Shown: piece by piece, positions 33,345-42,667 of the stretch
How the letters are laid out: each line of letters opens with the position of its first letter
Numbering within the stretch: position 1 is the first letter of the stretch
Source: Megalodesulfovibrio gigas DSM 1382 = ATCC 19364
GTDB lineage: Bacteria; Desulfobacterota; Desulfovibrionia; Desulfovibrionales; Desulfovibrionaceae
Length of the DNA stretch: 46,361 bases
NCBI RefSeq assembly: GCF_000468495.1
Contig: NC_022444.1
Location: 263,809-310,169, forward strand
Reading direction: 5' to 3'
Made by a program: the position numbers and the translations under genes
Notes under the pieces: generated by a model
Databases searched by the model: none
What the model saw: only the letters and a program-made list of their open reading frames with translations
What the model was told of the DNA's origin: nothing

Positions 33345-35795
33345 ATGCCGTCTCGCTACATCTGCATTCACGGCCACTTCTACCAGCCGCCGCGAGAGAA
33401 TCCCTGGATCGAGGAAGTCGAGGTCCAGGACTCCGCCGCCCCGTACCATGACTGGAACGAACGCATCACCGCCGAATGCTACGGCCCCAACGCCAGCGCC
33501 CGCATTCTGGACGACAAGGGCCGCATCCTGGATATCGTCAACAACTATTCACGGATGAGCTTCAACATGGGAGCCACCCTGCTCTCCTGGATGGAGCGCA
33601 ACGCCCCGGACGTCTACGCCAGCATCCTGGAGGCAGACCGCCTCTCCCTGCAGCGGTTCAACGGCCACGGCTCGGCCATTGCCCAGGTGTACAACCACAT
33701 GATCATGCCCCTGGCCAACGGCCGGGACAAGCGCACCCAGGCGGTCTGGGGCATCAAGGACTTCCGCAAACGTTTCGGCCGCGAGCCCGAGGGCATCTGG
33801 CTGGCGGAAACCGCCGTGGATACGGAAACCCTGGAAGTGGCGGCCAGCCTGGGCATCCGCTTCACCATCCTGGCCCCCCGCCAGTGCGCCCGCGTGCGGC
33901 CCCTGCTGGCCGGCAAGGCCCTGGCGCCTCAGCTTCAGGAAGAGCCCTGGCAGGACGTCTCCGACGGCCGCGTGGATCCCACCACGGCGTACAAAATCAA
34001 TCTGCCCTCGGGCCGCAGCATCGTGGCCTTCTTTTACGACGGCCCCATCTCCCAGGCCCTGGCCTTCGAAGGCCTGCTCAAAAGCGGCGGCCAGTTCTAC
34101 GGCCGTCTTAAGGGAGCCTTCAACGGCGCCCGCCCCTGGCCCCAGCTGGTGCACATCGCCACGGACGGCGAATCCTACGGCCACCACCACAGCTTCGGCG
34201 AAATGGCCCTGGCTTGGTGCCTGGAGGCCGCCGAACAGGATCCCGACGTGGAAGTCATCAACTACGGCGCATTCCTGGACCGCCATCCCCCGATCATGGA
34301 AGCGGAAATTGTCGAAAATTCCTCCTGGAGCTGCATCCACGGCGTGGAACGCTGGCGCAGCGACTGCGGCTGCAACACCGGCGGGCACCCAGACTGGAAC
34401 CAGGCCTGGCGCAAACCCCTCCGGCAGGCCTTCGACTGGCTGCGCGACGAGACGGCCCGCATCTTCGAAGAACACGCCGCCCCCCTGCTCAAGGCTCCCT
34501 GGACCGCGCGGGATCATTACATCAACGTCATGCTGGACCGCTCCCCGGCCTCGGTGCAGGCCTTCCTGCAGCAGGAGGCCAAGGGGGCCATCACCCTGCA
34601 GGACAGCAGCAAGATCCTCAAGCTGATGGAGATGCAGCGCTTCGCCCAGCTCATTTACACCAGCTGCGCCTGGTTCTTTGATGAAGTCTCCGGCATCGAG
34701 ACCGTGCAGAACCTGCAGTACGCCGTGCGCACCATCCAACTGGCTGAAGACATTTCCGGCAAATTCCTGGAGGAGCAATTCAAGGCCCTGCTCAAGCAGG
34801 TGCCCAGCAATGTCCTGTCCGGCGGGCTGGAGGTGTACGAGGCGCATGCCCGGCCAGCACAGGTGGACATGCTGCGCGTAAGCGCACATTTCGCCATCGT
34901 GTCCCTGTTCCAGGAAGTCGAGGCCGCTCACGAATTCGCCTGTTACGCCATCGAGGCCGACGTGCACGAACGCACCCGCTACGGCCGCTCCAAGATGGCC
35001 ACGGGCAAGGCCTCCATTACCAGCCGCATCACCGGCGAACATGCCGTGGTGCAGTTCGCCGTGCTGCACCTGGGCGACCACACCGTCACCTGCGGGGTGA
35101 CCTACTTCACGGATCCGGTGCACTTCCGCACCATGGTGACCGCCCTGCGCGAACCCTTCGACCGCGGGGATATCGTGGAGGCCATCCGCCTGCTGGACAA
35201 GCACTTCGGCCGCAACACGTATTCCATCAACCACCTGTTCCGCGACGAACAACGGCTGGTGGTGAACCAGGTGCTGGCCCCGGCGTACGCCCTGGCCAAG
35301 TCCAGCTACCGGCAGGTGTTCGAGTCCAACTATGCGGTGCTCAACTTCCTGGACTGGCTGCGCATTCCGCCGCCGGCCCACGTGATTGACGCCGCACGGT
35401 ACGTGGTGGGGCATGACCTCAAAAAACTCTTTTCCGGCAATGGCATCAACCGCGAAGAGCTGCGCGCCGTGGTGGCCGAGGCCAAACGCTGGGGACTGAA
35501 TCTGGATGATGAAGCCCTCAACTTCGTGGCCGTGGACTGGGTACGCCGTCAGCTCGGGGAGTGCCTGCGGGAGCCCGACGACCTCGCCCGGTTGCAGGCC
35601 CTGCGTCTGGTGCTGGACGAAGTGGCGGACCTGCCCTTGAATCTGGCGTCCTGGCGGGCGCAGACCAACTACTTCGCCCTGTGGAACCGGCAGCAGAAGG
35701 CCATGCGCAGAAAGGCGGCCCAGAGCCCGGAGGCCGCGCGATGGATCGAATCCTTCTCCCGCATCGGCAAGGCCCTGCGGGTGGAATTCGCCTGA
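33345..35795 (+). CDS. Glycoside hydrolase family 57 protein with DUF3536 domain
   Basis: 816-residue cytoplasmic GH57-type protein. The N-terminal catalytic domain starts YICIHGHFYQPPRENPW, the GH57 first conserved region. The nucleophile region is EGIWLAETAVD (Glu155) and the acid region is ATDGESYGHHH (Asp274). WSCIHGVERWRSDCGCNTGG is the fifth conserved stretch. The C-terminal half fits DUF3536. GH57 enzymes act on alpha-glucans (amylase, branching enzyme, 4-alpha-glucanotransferase); the exact activity cannot be assigned. AGGGAG precedes the ATG at 33345; the frame extends 44 codons earlier without a good site. Confidence 0.9.
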   Translation: MPSRYICIHGHFYQPPRENPWIEEVEVQDSAAPYHDWNERITAECYGPNASARILDDKGRILDIVNNYSRMSFNMGATLLSWMERNAPDVYASILEADRLSLQRFNGHGSAIAQVYNHMIMPLANGRDKRTQAVWGIKDFRKRFGREPEGIWLAETAVDTETLEVAASLGIRFTILAPRQCARVRPLLAGKALAPQLQEEPWQDVSDGRVDPTTAYKINLPSGRSIVAFFYDGPISQALAFEGLLKSGGQFYGRLKGAFNGARPWPQLVHIATDGESYGHHHSFGEMALAWCLEAAEQDPDVEVINYGAFLDRHPPIMEAEIVENSSWSCIHGVERWRSDCGCNTGGHPDWNQAWRKPLRQAFDWLRDETARIFEEHAAPLLKAPWTARDHYINVMLDRSPASVQAFLQQEAKGAITLQDSSKILKLMEMQRFAQLIYTSCAWFFDEVSGIETVQNLQYAVRTIQLAEDISGKFLEEQFKALLKQVPSNVLSGGLEVYEAHARPAQVDMLRVSAHFAIVSLFQEVEAAHEFACYAIEADVHERTRYGRSKMATGKASITSRITGEHAVVQFAVLHLGDHTVTCGVTYFTDPVHFRTMVTALREPFDRGDIVEAIRLLDKHFGRNTYSINHLFRDEQRLVVNQVLAPAYALAKSSYRQVFESNYAVLNFLDWLRIPPPAHVIDAARYVVGHDLKKLFSGNGINREELRAVVAEAKRWGLNLDDEALNFVAVDWVRRQLGECLREPDDLARLQALRLVLDEVADLPLNLASWRAQTNYFALWNRQQKAMRRKAAQSPEAARWIESFSRIGKALRVEFA

Positions 35796-35806
35796 AGAGG
35801 AACGCA

Positions 35807-35843
35807 CCCGGCAGGCACGCTTCGCGCAAGAACGCCTGCCGGT
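35807..35843 (+). terminator. Hairpin after the GH57 gene
   Basis: 9-bp stem CCGGCAGGC / GCCTGCCGG (35808-35816 with 35834-35842) and a 17-base loop, 12 bases after the GH57 stop. The following sequence is only moderately T-rich, so the termination strength is uncertain. Confidence 0.45.
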
Positions 35844-35910
35844 TGCGCATTGCATTTCAATTGGCTATTCTGATACAACAGCATATTGCTTTGTCGTAGG
35901 GGGAAGGCGC

Positions 35911-37989
35911 ATGGAGGATGCACGCATCGACGCGACATCGGCGCGGCAGCCATCTGCTGCGTGCGCCAACGCGTCCGGTTTCACAGACGCGCCGCAACAG
36001 GCGCGCCCATGCATGACGCCTTCCGCCCGAATGGATGCCCTGGTGGATCATCTCCCCCTGTCCATCATGGTCTTCGATGCCCAGGGCCGCCTGGAATTCG
36101 TCAATCGCTGGCACCTGGACGTCTTCAACCAAGGCAAGCTGCCAGCCTCCTTCTTTCTGGGCCTGACCATGCAAGAGCTGCCCGGGCTCAAAAGCGCGGG
36201 CGTGGCCGAGGATCTGTCGGTCGTCTTTGAGGGCAAGCGCGTGTTCATGGACGAAGTGCGGGTGCCGCGCTATGCCAGCGGCCGTTCGGGATATCAGCGC
36301 ATCCGGTGCCTGCCCATGTTTGCGGACGACGCAGGTACTGGCCAGGACGACAACCGCGTCTGCGGCGCCGTACTCATCCGGGAAGACATCACCGCCCACA
36401 TGCTGGGCAAGCAGCGGCTGCAGGAAGCCGAAACAAAATACCGCACCATTTTTCAGAGCGCGCCCGTGGGTATCTTTCTCACCACCCTGGACGGCCGGTT
36501 TCTGGACATGAACCAGACCATGGCCGCCATGCTGGGCTACGAGTCGCCACGGGACGCGATCCACGCCATCTCCGACATCGCCGCAGAATGCTACGCCACT
36601 CCGGCCGACCGCACCTCCATGGTGGAGGAACTGCGGCGCACCGGCATCATTCTGGGCCTGGAACGAGACTTCAAACGCCGGGACGGCTCCCTGTTCACTG
36701 CCACCCTGCATGCCCACTTCGTCAACGGGGAAGACGGCGCCCCCCTGCATATGGAAGGCATGCTCACGGACACCACGGCCAGGCGGCAGGCGGAAGAGGC
36801 CCTCAGGGAAGCCAAACTCACGGCCGAGCTGGCCAACGCCGCCAAAAGCGCCTTCCTGGCCAACATCAGCCACGATCTGCGCACCCCCCTGCATCACATG
36901 CTGGGCATGGCAGAACTGGCCGCCGCCGAAGCCGTCTCGCCCACGCAGTTGGAATATCTCCGGCTGCAGCGCCAGGCCGGGGAGCACTTGCTGTCCCTGG
37001 TGAATGACCTGCTGGATCTCTCCCTCATCGAGGCCGACAAGCTGGAGCTGGCCAGCACGCCCTTTTCCCTGCGCGCCCTGGCCGGGGAGCTGCAAGCGCT
37101 CTTTGCCCGCCAAGCCGAGGAAAAAGGGCTGGAATTCAGCGTCGCCGTGGAGCCCGGCCTGCCGGACGCCAGACAGGGCGACCCCACCCGGCTGCGTCAG
37201 GTGCTGGTGAATCTGGCCGGCAATGCCCTGAAGTTCACCGCCCAAGGCTACGTGCGGGTGGAGTTCCTCGCCCATCCCCTGGCGGAAGAGGTGCACTTTC
37301 AGGTGCGGGATACCGGCCCGGGCATCCCCAGGCGCCGCCAGCAAGACATCTTCGAGCCATACACCCGGCTGCAGGCCAGGGATTCGGTCGGCGGGGCCGG
37401 GCTGGGTCTGGCCATTTCCCGCAGGCTGGTGGAGCGCATGGGCGGCAGCCTCTCCCTGGTGAGCACACCGGGCCGGGGGGCGCGATTCTTCTTCTCCGTG
37501 CCCCTGCCTGCCGCCATTACCGCTGCCTCCCCGCAGCTCGCCGCCCCTGCGCCACTGCAGGAGCTCCCAGGCGCGTTGCCCCGGCGGGTGCTGGTGGTGG
37601 AGGACGAGCCCGTCAGCCGCCTGTACAGCCTGAAAGTGCTGGAGCAGGCCGGCATTGCGGCCGATGCCGTCACGGATGGCGAAACCGCGCTGGAACGCCT
37701 GGCAGCCACCCCCTACGATGCCGTACTGCTGGACATGCACCTGCGCGACATGGATGGCCTGACGCTGCTGCACGCCCTGCGCGCCTTCCCGGAAAACACC
37801 GCCACCCCCCCCGCCACGCCGGTGCTGATGGTCACGGCCCAGGCCATGCGCGGGGACCGTTCACGCATCCTTGCCGCCGGTGCGGACGCCTATCTGGCCA
37901 AGCCGGTCAACAGCGCCCAACTGTTGCATGCCCTGGCCCGTCTGCATGTCCAACCGCTCCCACCCGGGGACAATTCACCCCGCACCTGA
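35911..37989 (+). CDS. Hybrid sensor histidine kinase, PAS-PAS-HisKA-HATPase-REC
   Basis: 692 residues, soluble (no membrane helix). Two PAS-like domains occupy about residues 40-170 and 175-305 (VGIFLTTLDGRFLDMNQTMA in the second). The HisKA box is FLANISHDLRTPLHH, phospho-His321. The ATPase has GNALKFT, DTGPGI and GGAGLGLAIS. The C-terminal receiver has acidic pair VVEDEP, phospho-Asp608 in LLDMHLRDMDG, and AYLAKPV. All phosphorelay residues are present, so phosphate can pass from His to its own receiver. No DNA-binding output. A chemoreceptor gene follows on the same strand 267 bases on. GGGGGAAGG precedes the ATG. Confidence 0.92.
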   Translation: MEDARIDATSARQPSAACANASGFTDAPQQARPCMTPSARMDALVDHLPLSIMVFDAQGRLEFVNRWHLDVFNQGKLPASFFLGLTMQELPGLKSAGVAEDLSVVFEGKRVFMDEVRVPRYASGRSGYQRIRCLPMFADDAGTGQDDNRVCGAVLIREDITAHMLGKQRLQEAETKYRTIFQSAPVGIFLTTLDGRFLDMNQTMAAMLGYESPRDAIHAISDIAAECYATPADRTSMVEELRRTGIILGLERDFKRRDGSLFTATLHAHFVNGEDGAPLHMEGMLTDTTARRQAEEALREAKLTAELANAAKSAFLANISHDLRTPLHHMLGMAELAAAEAVSPTQLEYLRLQRQAGEHLLSLVNDLLDLSLIEADKLELASTPFSLRALAGELQALFARQAEEKGLEFSVAVEPGLPDARQGDPTRLRQVLVNLAGNALKFTAQGYVRVEFLAHPLAEEVHFQVRDTGPGIPRRRQQDIFEPYTRLQARDSVGGAGLGLAISRRLVERMGGSLSLVSTPGRGARFFFSVPLPAAITAASPQLAAPAPLQELPGALPRRVLVVEDEPVSRLYSLKVLEQAGIAADAVTDGETALERLAATPYDAVLLDMHLRDMDGLTLLHALRAFPENTATPPATPVLMVTAQAMRGDRSRILAAGADAYLAKPVNSAQLLHALARLHVQPLPPGDNSPRT

Positions 37990-38178
37990 TCCACCCCCTC
38001 CCCTTGCGAGGCGCCCATGCTCTCCTCTCCCGGTTCGACTCCCAGCAGCGATTCCCGGGTGGCGCATGGCATTCTGTTTTTCTGGAATCCGTCCGTTTTT
38101 TCGGAAGCGGCAGCCCGTACGCAGCGCAAACCTGACCGTGTTTTCCCGGACAGGCTTCATTTTCTTCAGCATCACTGC

Positions 38179-38196
38179 TGGCATGGTTGTTGTAAT
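38179..38196 (+). promoter_or_regulatory. Possible promoter of the chemoreceptor gene
   Basis: Two overlapping weak candidates: TGGCATG-N4-TTGTA (38179-38194), close to the sigma-54 consensus but with GT instead of GC at -12, and a sigma-70 -10-like TGTAAT at 38191. Both would give a leader of about 50 bases. Nothing else stands out in the 267-base gap. Confidence 0.25.
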
Positions 38197-38256
38197 GTAG
38201 TGTGGTTCCGGGCCAGTGAAACATCCTGCGGCGGCAGGTAAAGGGGGGAAGATTGC

Positions 38257-40077
38257 ATGTTCGAGAACATCTCCGTTCAAACGCGAGTGCTCTGCCTGCT
38301 CGGACTGATGCTGCTCAGCATCGCCGGCGCCATGGTGCTTGCTTCCAGGGCCATGGACGAGATTGCCGACATCGGCGTGGCGGAAACTCAGAACACCATG
38401 CTCCAGGGCGAGCGCAACAAAGTGAAGGTGGCCACGGACGCCATGGCCGCCGCCCTGGGCGACCTGCTCAAGGACGTGTCCGGAGATGACGCCCGCGTGC
38501 AATTCATCCGCCAGTCCGTGGACGCCTTCCGCTTCGAGGAAGACAAGTCCGGCTACTTCTTCGTGTACAAGGGCACGGTGAACGTGGCCCTGCCCCCCAA
38601 AAAGGAACTGCAGGGCAAGGATCTGAACGAAACCAAGGACGTCAACGGCGTCTACTTCGTCCGCGATCTGGCCAGGGCCGCTGCCCGCGGCGGCGGGTTC
38701 GTGGAGTACATCTTTCCCAAACCCGGTAAGGGCGACCAGCCCAAGCTGGCCTATGCCGCAATGATTCCTGGCACGGACATCTGGATCGGCACCGGCATTT
38801 ACATCGACAACGTAGAGGAAGCCAAGACCGCCATCCGCGCCCACATCACCACTGCCACGGGCAAAGCGCTGCAATCCATCACCCTGCAACTGGCCGCGTT
38901 CTTCGTCGTCCTGGTGCTGCCCCTGGCTGTACTGCTCATCCGCAGCGTGGTCCTGCCCATCAAGGAAGCCACCGCCGCCGCCCAGGCCGTGGCCGCCGGC
39001 AATCTGGCCATCACCATCACCCCCAAGGGCACCAGCGAAATGGGCCGCCTGCAGGCCGCCCTGCGCGACATGGTGGCCACCCTGAACAAGAATCTGGAAG
39101 ACATCACCCAGCAGACCCGCTTGGCTGAGGAAAAAGCCCTGGCCGCCGAGGGAGCCTCCTCAGAGGCCCGGGCTGCCACCGAACGGGCTGAACACGCCAA
39201 GGCGGAAGGCATGCTCCACGCCGCCACCCGGCTGGATCAACTCACCTCCCGTCTGGCCGCCGCCATGGAAGAGATTGCCGCCCAGTCCGACATCATCCGC
39301 CAAAGCACCAGCCAGCAGCAGGAACGCATCCATTCCACGGCCACGGGCATGGAAGAAATGCGCGCCACGGTGGTGGAGGTGGCCCGCAGCGCCGCCGAGG
39401 CCGCCCGCCAAAGCACCCAGGCCCAGGACGAAGCCAGACGCGGCGCAGATGTGGTGAGCAAGTCCATCGACGCCATGAGCTCAACACGCAAGAAAGCGGA
39501 ATTCCTCAAGGACTCCATGCGCAACCTGGACCAGCAAGCCAAGGATATCGGCTCCGTCCTGACCACCATCAACGACATTGCCGACCAGACCAACCTGCTG
39601 GCGCTGAATGCTGCCATCGAGGCGGCCAGGGCGGGCGATGCAGGCCGCGGCTTTGCTGTGGTGGCCGACGAAGTGCGCAAACTGGCGGAAAAGACCATGC
39701 AGGCCACCAGGGAGGTGGGCCAGAGCATCACCGCCATCCAGACCGCCGCCGCCAGCAACGTGGCCGGCATGGACGAAGCCGTCCAGGAGATGACCCGCGC
39801 GGCAGACCTGGCCAACGAGTCCGGCTCGTCCCTCTCGGCCATTGTCCAGGCCGCCCAGACTGCTGCCGGGCAGGTGCATTCCATCGCCACAGCGGCCGAA
39901 GAACAGTCCGCCACCACCGAGGAATTCAGCCGGGCCCTGGAGGAAATCAACCAACTGGCAGGAGAGACCTCCACGCACATTTCCGGCACGGCCGATGTGC
40001 TCCACGAACTGGCCGAACAATCCAGCACCCTGACCTCCCTCATCGAAACCATGAAACGGGAGTCGCAGGGCAGCTAG
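38257..40077 (+). CDS. Methyl-accepting chemotaxis protein with Cache domain
   Basis: 606-residue transmembrane chemoreceptor. Helix 1 is at about 9-31. A periplasmic single Cache-type domain follows (about 35-200), with [19 protein letters not shown] and [17 protein letters not shown]. Helix 2 is at about 207-229. HAMP is followed by a long signalling coiled coil whose hairpin tip, about residues 440-480, reads [18 protein letters not shown] and [15 protein letters not shown]. Ligands of such Cache domains are often carboxylates or amino acids; none can be named here. AAGGGGGGAAG precedes the ATG. The TAG stop is the left end of repeat copy C. Confidence 0.93.
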   Translation: MFENISVQTRVLCLLGLMLLSIAGAMVLASRAMDEIADIGVAETQNTMLQGERNKVKVATDAMAAALGDLLKDVSGDDARVQFIRQSVDAFRFEEDKSGYFFVYKGTVNVALPPKKELQGKDLNETKDVNGVYFVRDLARAAARGGGFVEYIFPKPGKGDQPKLAYAAMIPGTDIWIGTGIYIDNVEEAKTAIRAHITTATGKALQSITLQLAAFFVVLVLPLAVLLIRSVVLPIKEATAAAQAVAAGNLAITITPKGTSEMGRLQAALRDMVATLNKNLEDITQQTRLAEEKALAAEGASSEARAATERAEHAKAEGMLHAATRLDQLTSRLAAAMEEIAAQSDIIRQSTSQQQERIHSTATGMEEMRATVVEVARSAAEAARQSTQAQDEARRGADVVSKSIDAMSSTRKKAEFLKDSMRNLDQQAKDIGSVLTTINDIADQTNLLALNAAIEAARAGDAGRGFAVVADEVRKLAEKTMQATREVGQSITAIQTAAASNVAGMDEAVQEMTRAADLANESGSSLSAIVQAAQTAAGQVHSIATAAEEQSATTEEFSRALEEINQLAGETSTHISGTADVLHELAEQSSTLTSLIETMKRESQGS

Positions 40078-40278
40078 AGCACGTTGTTTTTGAAAAGAAC
40101 TCTCGGGGGAAAACCTTTCTGAAGAAAGGTTCTTCCCCCGAACCCCCTTTCCAACGACTTTTTATGGTGATTCAAGGTCACTCTCAAAGTGTTGGAAGGG
40201 GAGAGCGCGAGACGGGAGAACCTGTTGCAAAAAGGTTTCCATCTCGCAATGTCCTTTTTCAAAAGGAACATGCCTTAA
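40075..40278 (+). repeat. Full copy C of TA-bounded stop-codon repeat element
   Basis: About 204 bp, from the chemoreceptor TAG stop to TTAA, in the gap between two convergent genes. Hairpin 1 is at 40105-40139 (one mismatch), GAACCCCCTTTCC follows, and hairpin 2 is at about 40205-40248 (GCGAGA ... TCTCGC). The 21 bases inside the terminal TA pairs are inverted repeats at 15 of 21 positions (left GAGCACGTTGTTTTTGAAAA; right end complement AGGCATGTTCCTTTTGAAAA). It probably also terminates transcription from one or both sides. Confidence 0.9.
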
Positions 40279-40338
40279 GGCAGAAGAGGAAGCGCATTCC
40301 CGGGTGACGTGTGCTGACGAATCCGCATGGCTCCGGGG

Positions 40339-42075
40339 TCACATGCCCAGCACGGTGCGGGCCAGCATGAGCACTTCCGACGGGCGGAAAGGCTTGGTCA
40401 TGTACACGTCTGCCCCGGATTCCAGGCCGCGCTGGGAATCGAATTCCTGCCCCTTGGCTGTGAGCATGACGACATACACGCCGTCCAGGGCCAGCTTGTT
40501 CTTCACCCAGTCGCACACGTCAAAGCCGTTCATCCTGGGCATCATGACATCCAGAAAGACGAGGGACGGCCGTTCTTCCTTGATGAGGGCCAGGCCCTCT
40601 TCGCCGTTCTCGGCATACAGCAGGGCGACGCCCTCTTCTTCCAGGGTCTCCAGGGTTTCTTCCAGGAGCATGCGGATGTGCGGCTCGTCATCCACAATGA
40701 GAATCTTGGAGGCCGTCTTGGCCGTGGCCGCCATGGCGGGAGCCTCCGGCGGCACAGCCACGGTGCTGATGTCCAGGGGAGCCTCGCCATCCAGGAACAG
40801 CACCGGGCCACTGGCGCCCACATCCTCGCAGACGGCCAGGGCCTCCACGTCCCACACGCCTTCACCGTCCGACAAGGATGCTTGGGGCGAATAAGGCGCC
40901 GGGGCATGCCAGCTCTTGCCGGCAAGTTCCGCATACAGGGCCATGGCGGCGGCGTGCCGGTCATCGCGTTGCAGGATGGCAACCACATGCTCCAGGGCAG
41001 CCTCGTCCCGGCGCAACATCTGGCAGAGCCTGGCCAGGGCCAGACGCAAACCGACATCGTCCGGATCCAGGGCATGGGCCTTCTCATACAGGACGATGGC
41101 CGCATCGGCCCGGCCGCGCTGGAGCACCACATCGGCCACGGCTTGATAGGGGTTCACGACCAGGCAGCGGGTGCGCTTCATGTCCCGATAGAGTTTTTCC
41201 GCCTCGGCATTGTGGCCGCGCCAGACGTAGCCTTCTGCGGCCTTGTTCAGATAATGATGAAATTTCGCCAAATCACCCTTGCGTTGCCAGGCAATGGCCA
41301 GACCGCGGCAGGCATCCGGAAAACGGCCGCGCATGGCCAGGATTTTGGAGAAGGAGGCGATGGCCCGGTCGAGGTCCTTGGCCTTGAGCGCCTCGCGGCC
41401 TTCGGCGAACAGCCGGCGGGCCTTGTCGCTTGCTGTCTCCCCAAGGGCGTCGCCAAACGTCTCGCCAGACGTCTCACCAGACGTCGCGCCAGATATCGCG
41501 CCAGTCGCCTTGACGGGTACCCGGGCTGGCGGCGCGGCGGGTGCTTCCGCTGGCTGTTCCAGCGGTGGCGCGGGCTGCACAAGTACGGGTTGCACAGGTA
41601 CGGGCTGCACAGGTACGGGCTGCACAGGTACGGATTGTACTGGCGCAGGTTGTACAGGCGGCACATGCACCGGAGCGACGTACCCGGCCGGCATGGCCGC
41701 CTCGGCAGTCTGCATCGCCAGTTCCTGCAGCGTCTGGGAGGAAAAGAGACGCGGCAGCACCGCAGGCAGGCCCAATTCCCGCGCCTGTCGCACCTTCTGC
41801 CCGTCGTCGTCCGACAGATGCACGATGCAGGGGATGCGCATCCCCTCGGCCTGGCGGAGAAACTGCAGCGCTGCGCGATCGTCCGCCATCAGGCAGCTCC
41901 AGCCGATGAGCACCAGGTCCGTCGTTCCTTCGGCTTCGGTCAATACCTGCACGGGCGATTGCCCATTGGCAGATCGAACCGCCATGCCGCAGCACGTGGC
42001 CAGATTGCAGGCGATTTTCTGCAGAATGGAATCGTCCTGGACAACAAGCACGCGCAAACGCGGAAGGTGTTGCAT
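40339..42075 (-). CDS. Pseudo-receiver, TPR and receiver domain protein
   Basis: 578 residues. The N-terminal domain (about 1-125) looks like a response receiver (LRVLVVQDDS), but the phospho-acceptor position reads LVLIGWSCL, so the Asp is missing and the late Lys is Arg: a pseudo-receiver. A repetitive Pro/Val/Gln linker and a Gly/Glu/Thr-Ser linker follow. A TPR block spans about 205-385 (KAKDLDRAIASFSKILAMRG, ADAAIVLYEKAHALDPDDV). The C-terminal receiver is intact (ILIVDDEP, FLDVMMPRMNG, YMTKPF). No DNA-binding domain. The ATG at 42075 is preceded by AAAGGA; the frame opens 41 codons earlier. Likely a signalling adaptor. Confidence 0.87.
   Translation of the reverse strand: MQHLPRLRVLVVQDDSILQKIACNLATCCGMAVRSANGQSPVQVLTEAEGTTDLVLIGWSCLMADDRAALQFLRQAEGMRIPCIVHLSDDDGQKVRQARELGLPAVLPRLFSSQTLQELAMQTAEAAMPAGYVAPVHVPPVQPAPVQSVPVQPVPVQPVPVQPVLVQPAPPLEQPAEAPAAPPARVPVKATGAISGATSGETSGETFGDALGETASDKARRLFAEGREALKAKDLDRAIASFSKILAMRGRFPDACRGLAIAWQRKGDLAKFHHYLNKAAEGYVWRGHNAEAEKLYRDMKRTRCLVVNPYQAVADVVLQRGRADAAIVLYEKAHALDPDDVGLRLALARLCQMLRRDEAALEHVVAILQRDDRHAAAMALYAELAGKSWHAPAPYSPQASLSDGEGVWDVEALAVCEDVGASGPVLFLDGEAPLDISTVAVPPEAPAMAATAKTASKILIVDDEPHIRMLLEETLETLEEEGVALLYAENGEEGLALIKEERPSLVFLDVMMPRMNGFDVCDWVKNKLALDGVYVVMLTAKGQEFDSQRGLESGADVYMTKPFRPSEVLMLARTVLGM
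41452..41499 (-). repeat. Four 12-bp tandem repeats in the TPR/receiver gene
   Basis: Plus-strand units GCCAAACGTCTC, GCCAGACGTCTC, ACCAGACGTCGC and GCCAGATATCGC encode Ser/Thr-Gly-Glu-type tetrapeptides on the minus strand, in frame. Confidence 0.85.
41572..41631 (-). repeat. Four 15-bp tandem repeats in the TPR/receiver gene
   Basis: Plus-strand unit GGGCTGCACAGGTAC, four copies with one or two changes, encoding Val-Pro-Val-Gln-Pro repeats on the minus strand. Together with the neighbouring 12-bp repeats this forms the flexible linker between the pseudo-receiver and the TPR block. Confidence 0.92.
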
Positions 42076-42262
42076 GTCTATCCTTTCCCGGCCCAACGAC
42101 GCAGCATGGCCATGCCCGCCCTTGCCATCTGTACGGGCGGTCCATCCGGCCGGCGGCAACGGCTCCTGCCCGGCGGCAAGGTGCGTTCCTGTGCTCACGG
42201 CTGTTCCCTACCATGCAATTTCGTAGTTCTCATGACAGATGCGACGCAGTCGCAGCGCCCCC

Positions 42263-42667
42263 TCATGCCTCTTTGAGAAAAATATGGATGGCCACCTCGC
42301 CCACCGTACCATGCGCACCCTGGTGCACACGGGTGACAACGGCCCCGAGCATCTTTCCGGCATCCATGAGTCGGGCAAGGATTGGATTGATTTTTCGGGG
42401 CACATACCCAAGCTTTTTTCCGTCTGCCGTCAGCACCTCGATGGCCAGGGCATCATACGGGTTGCCCGGTTCGCGCCGCAGCGTCAGGGCTGGCGGCTCG
42501 CCCTCCACAGTCAGGGCCTCGGCAGCCGCGTAGTAGGCGAGACCGGCAATGTGCGTATCGATCAGAAAAATTTCTGCGGTGAAGGGGATGGCGATCTCCA
42601 CCGTGCCCGCGGTCGCGCCCATGAGCTGCCCGCTCAGGCCAGAGAATGCGACCGCAATATCTGCCAT
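42263..42667 (-). CDS. HIRAN domain protein
   Basis: 134 residues, essentially one HIRAN domain: IDTHIAGLAYYAAAEAL, LRREPGNPYDALAIEVL and KKLGYVPRKINPILARLMDAG. HIRAN domains in Rad5/HLTF bind 3' single-stranded DNA ends; stand-alone bacterial versions are uncharacterised. The ATG overlaps the stop of the upstream coiled-coil gene (ATGA), so the two are translationally coupled. The TPR/receiver gene starts about 187 bases downstream on the same strand. Function beyond nucleic-acid binding is not assigned. Confidence 0.85.
   Translation of the reverse strand: MADIAVAFSGLSGQLMGATAGTVEIAIPFTAEIFLIDTHIAGLAYYAAAEALTVEGEPPALTLRREPGNPYDALAIEVLTADGKKLGYVPRKINPILARLMDAGKMLGAVVTRVHQGAHGTVGEVAIHIFLKEA

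Noticed and set aside
38041-38240. Possible small gene or terminator between the hybrid kinase and chemoreceptor genes
   Set aside because: Open frames are short, lack ribosome sites and have no coherent protein features; the T-rich stretch near 38092 has only a three- to four-base stem.
42240-42254. Small hairpin TGCGAC-GCA-GTCGCA after the HIRAN gene as terminator
   Set aside because: Six base pairs with a three-base loop and no T-run; too weak to call.
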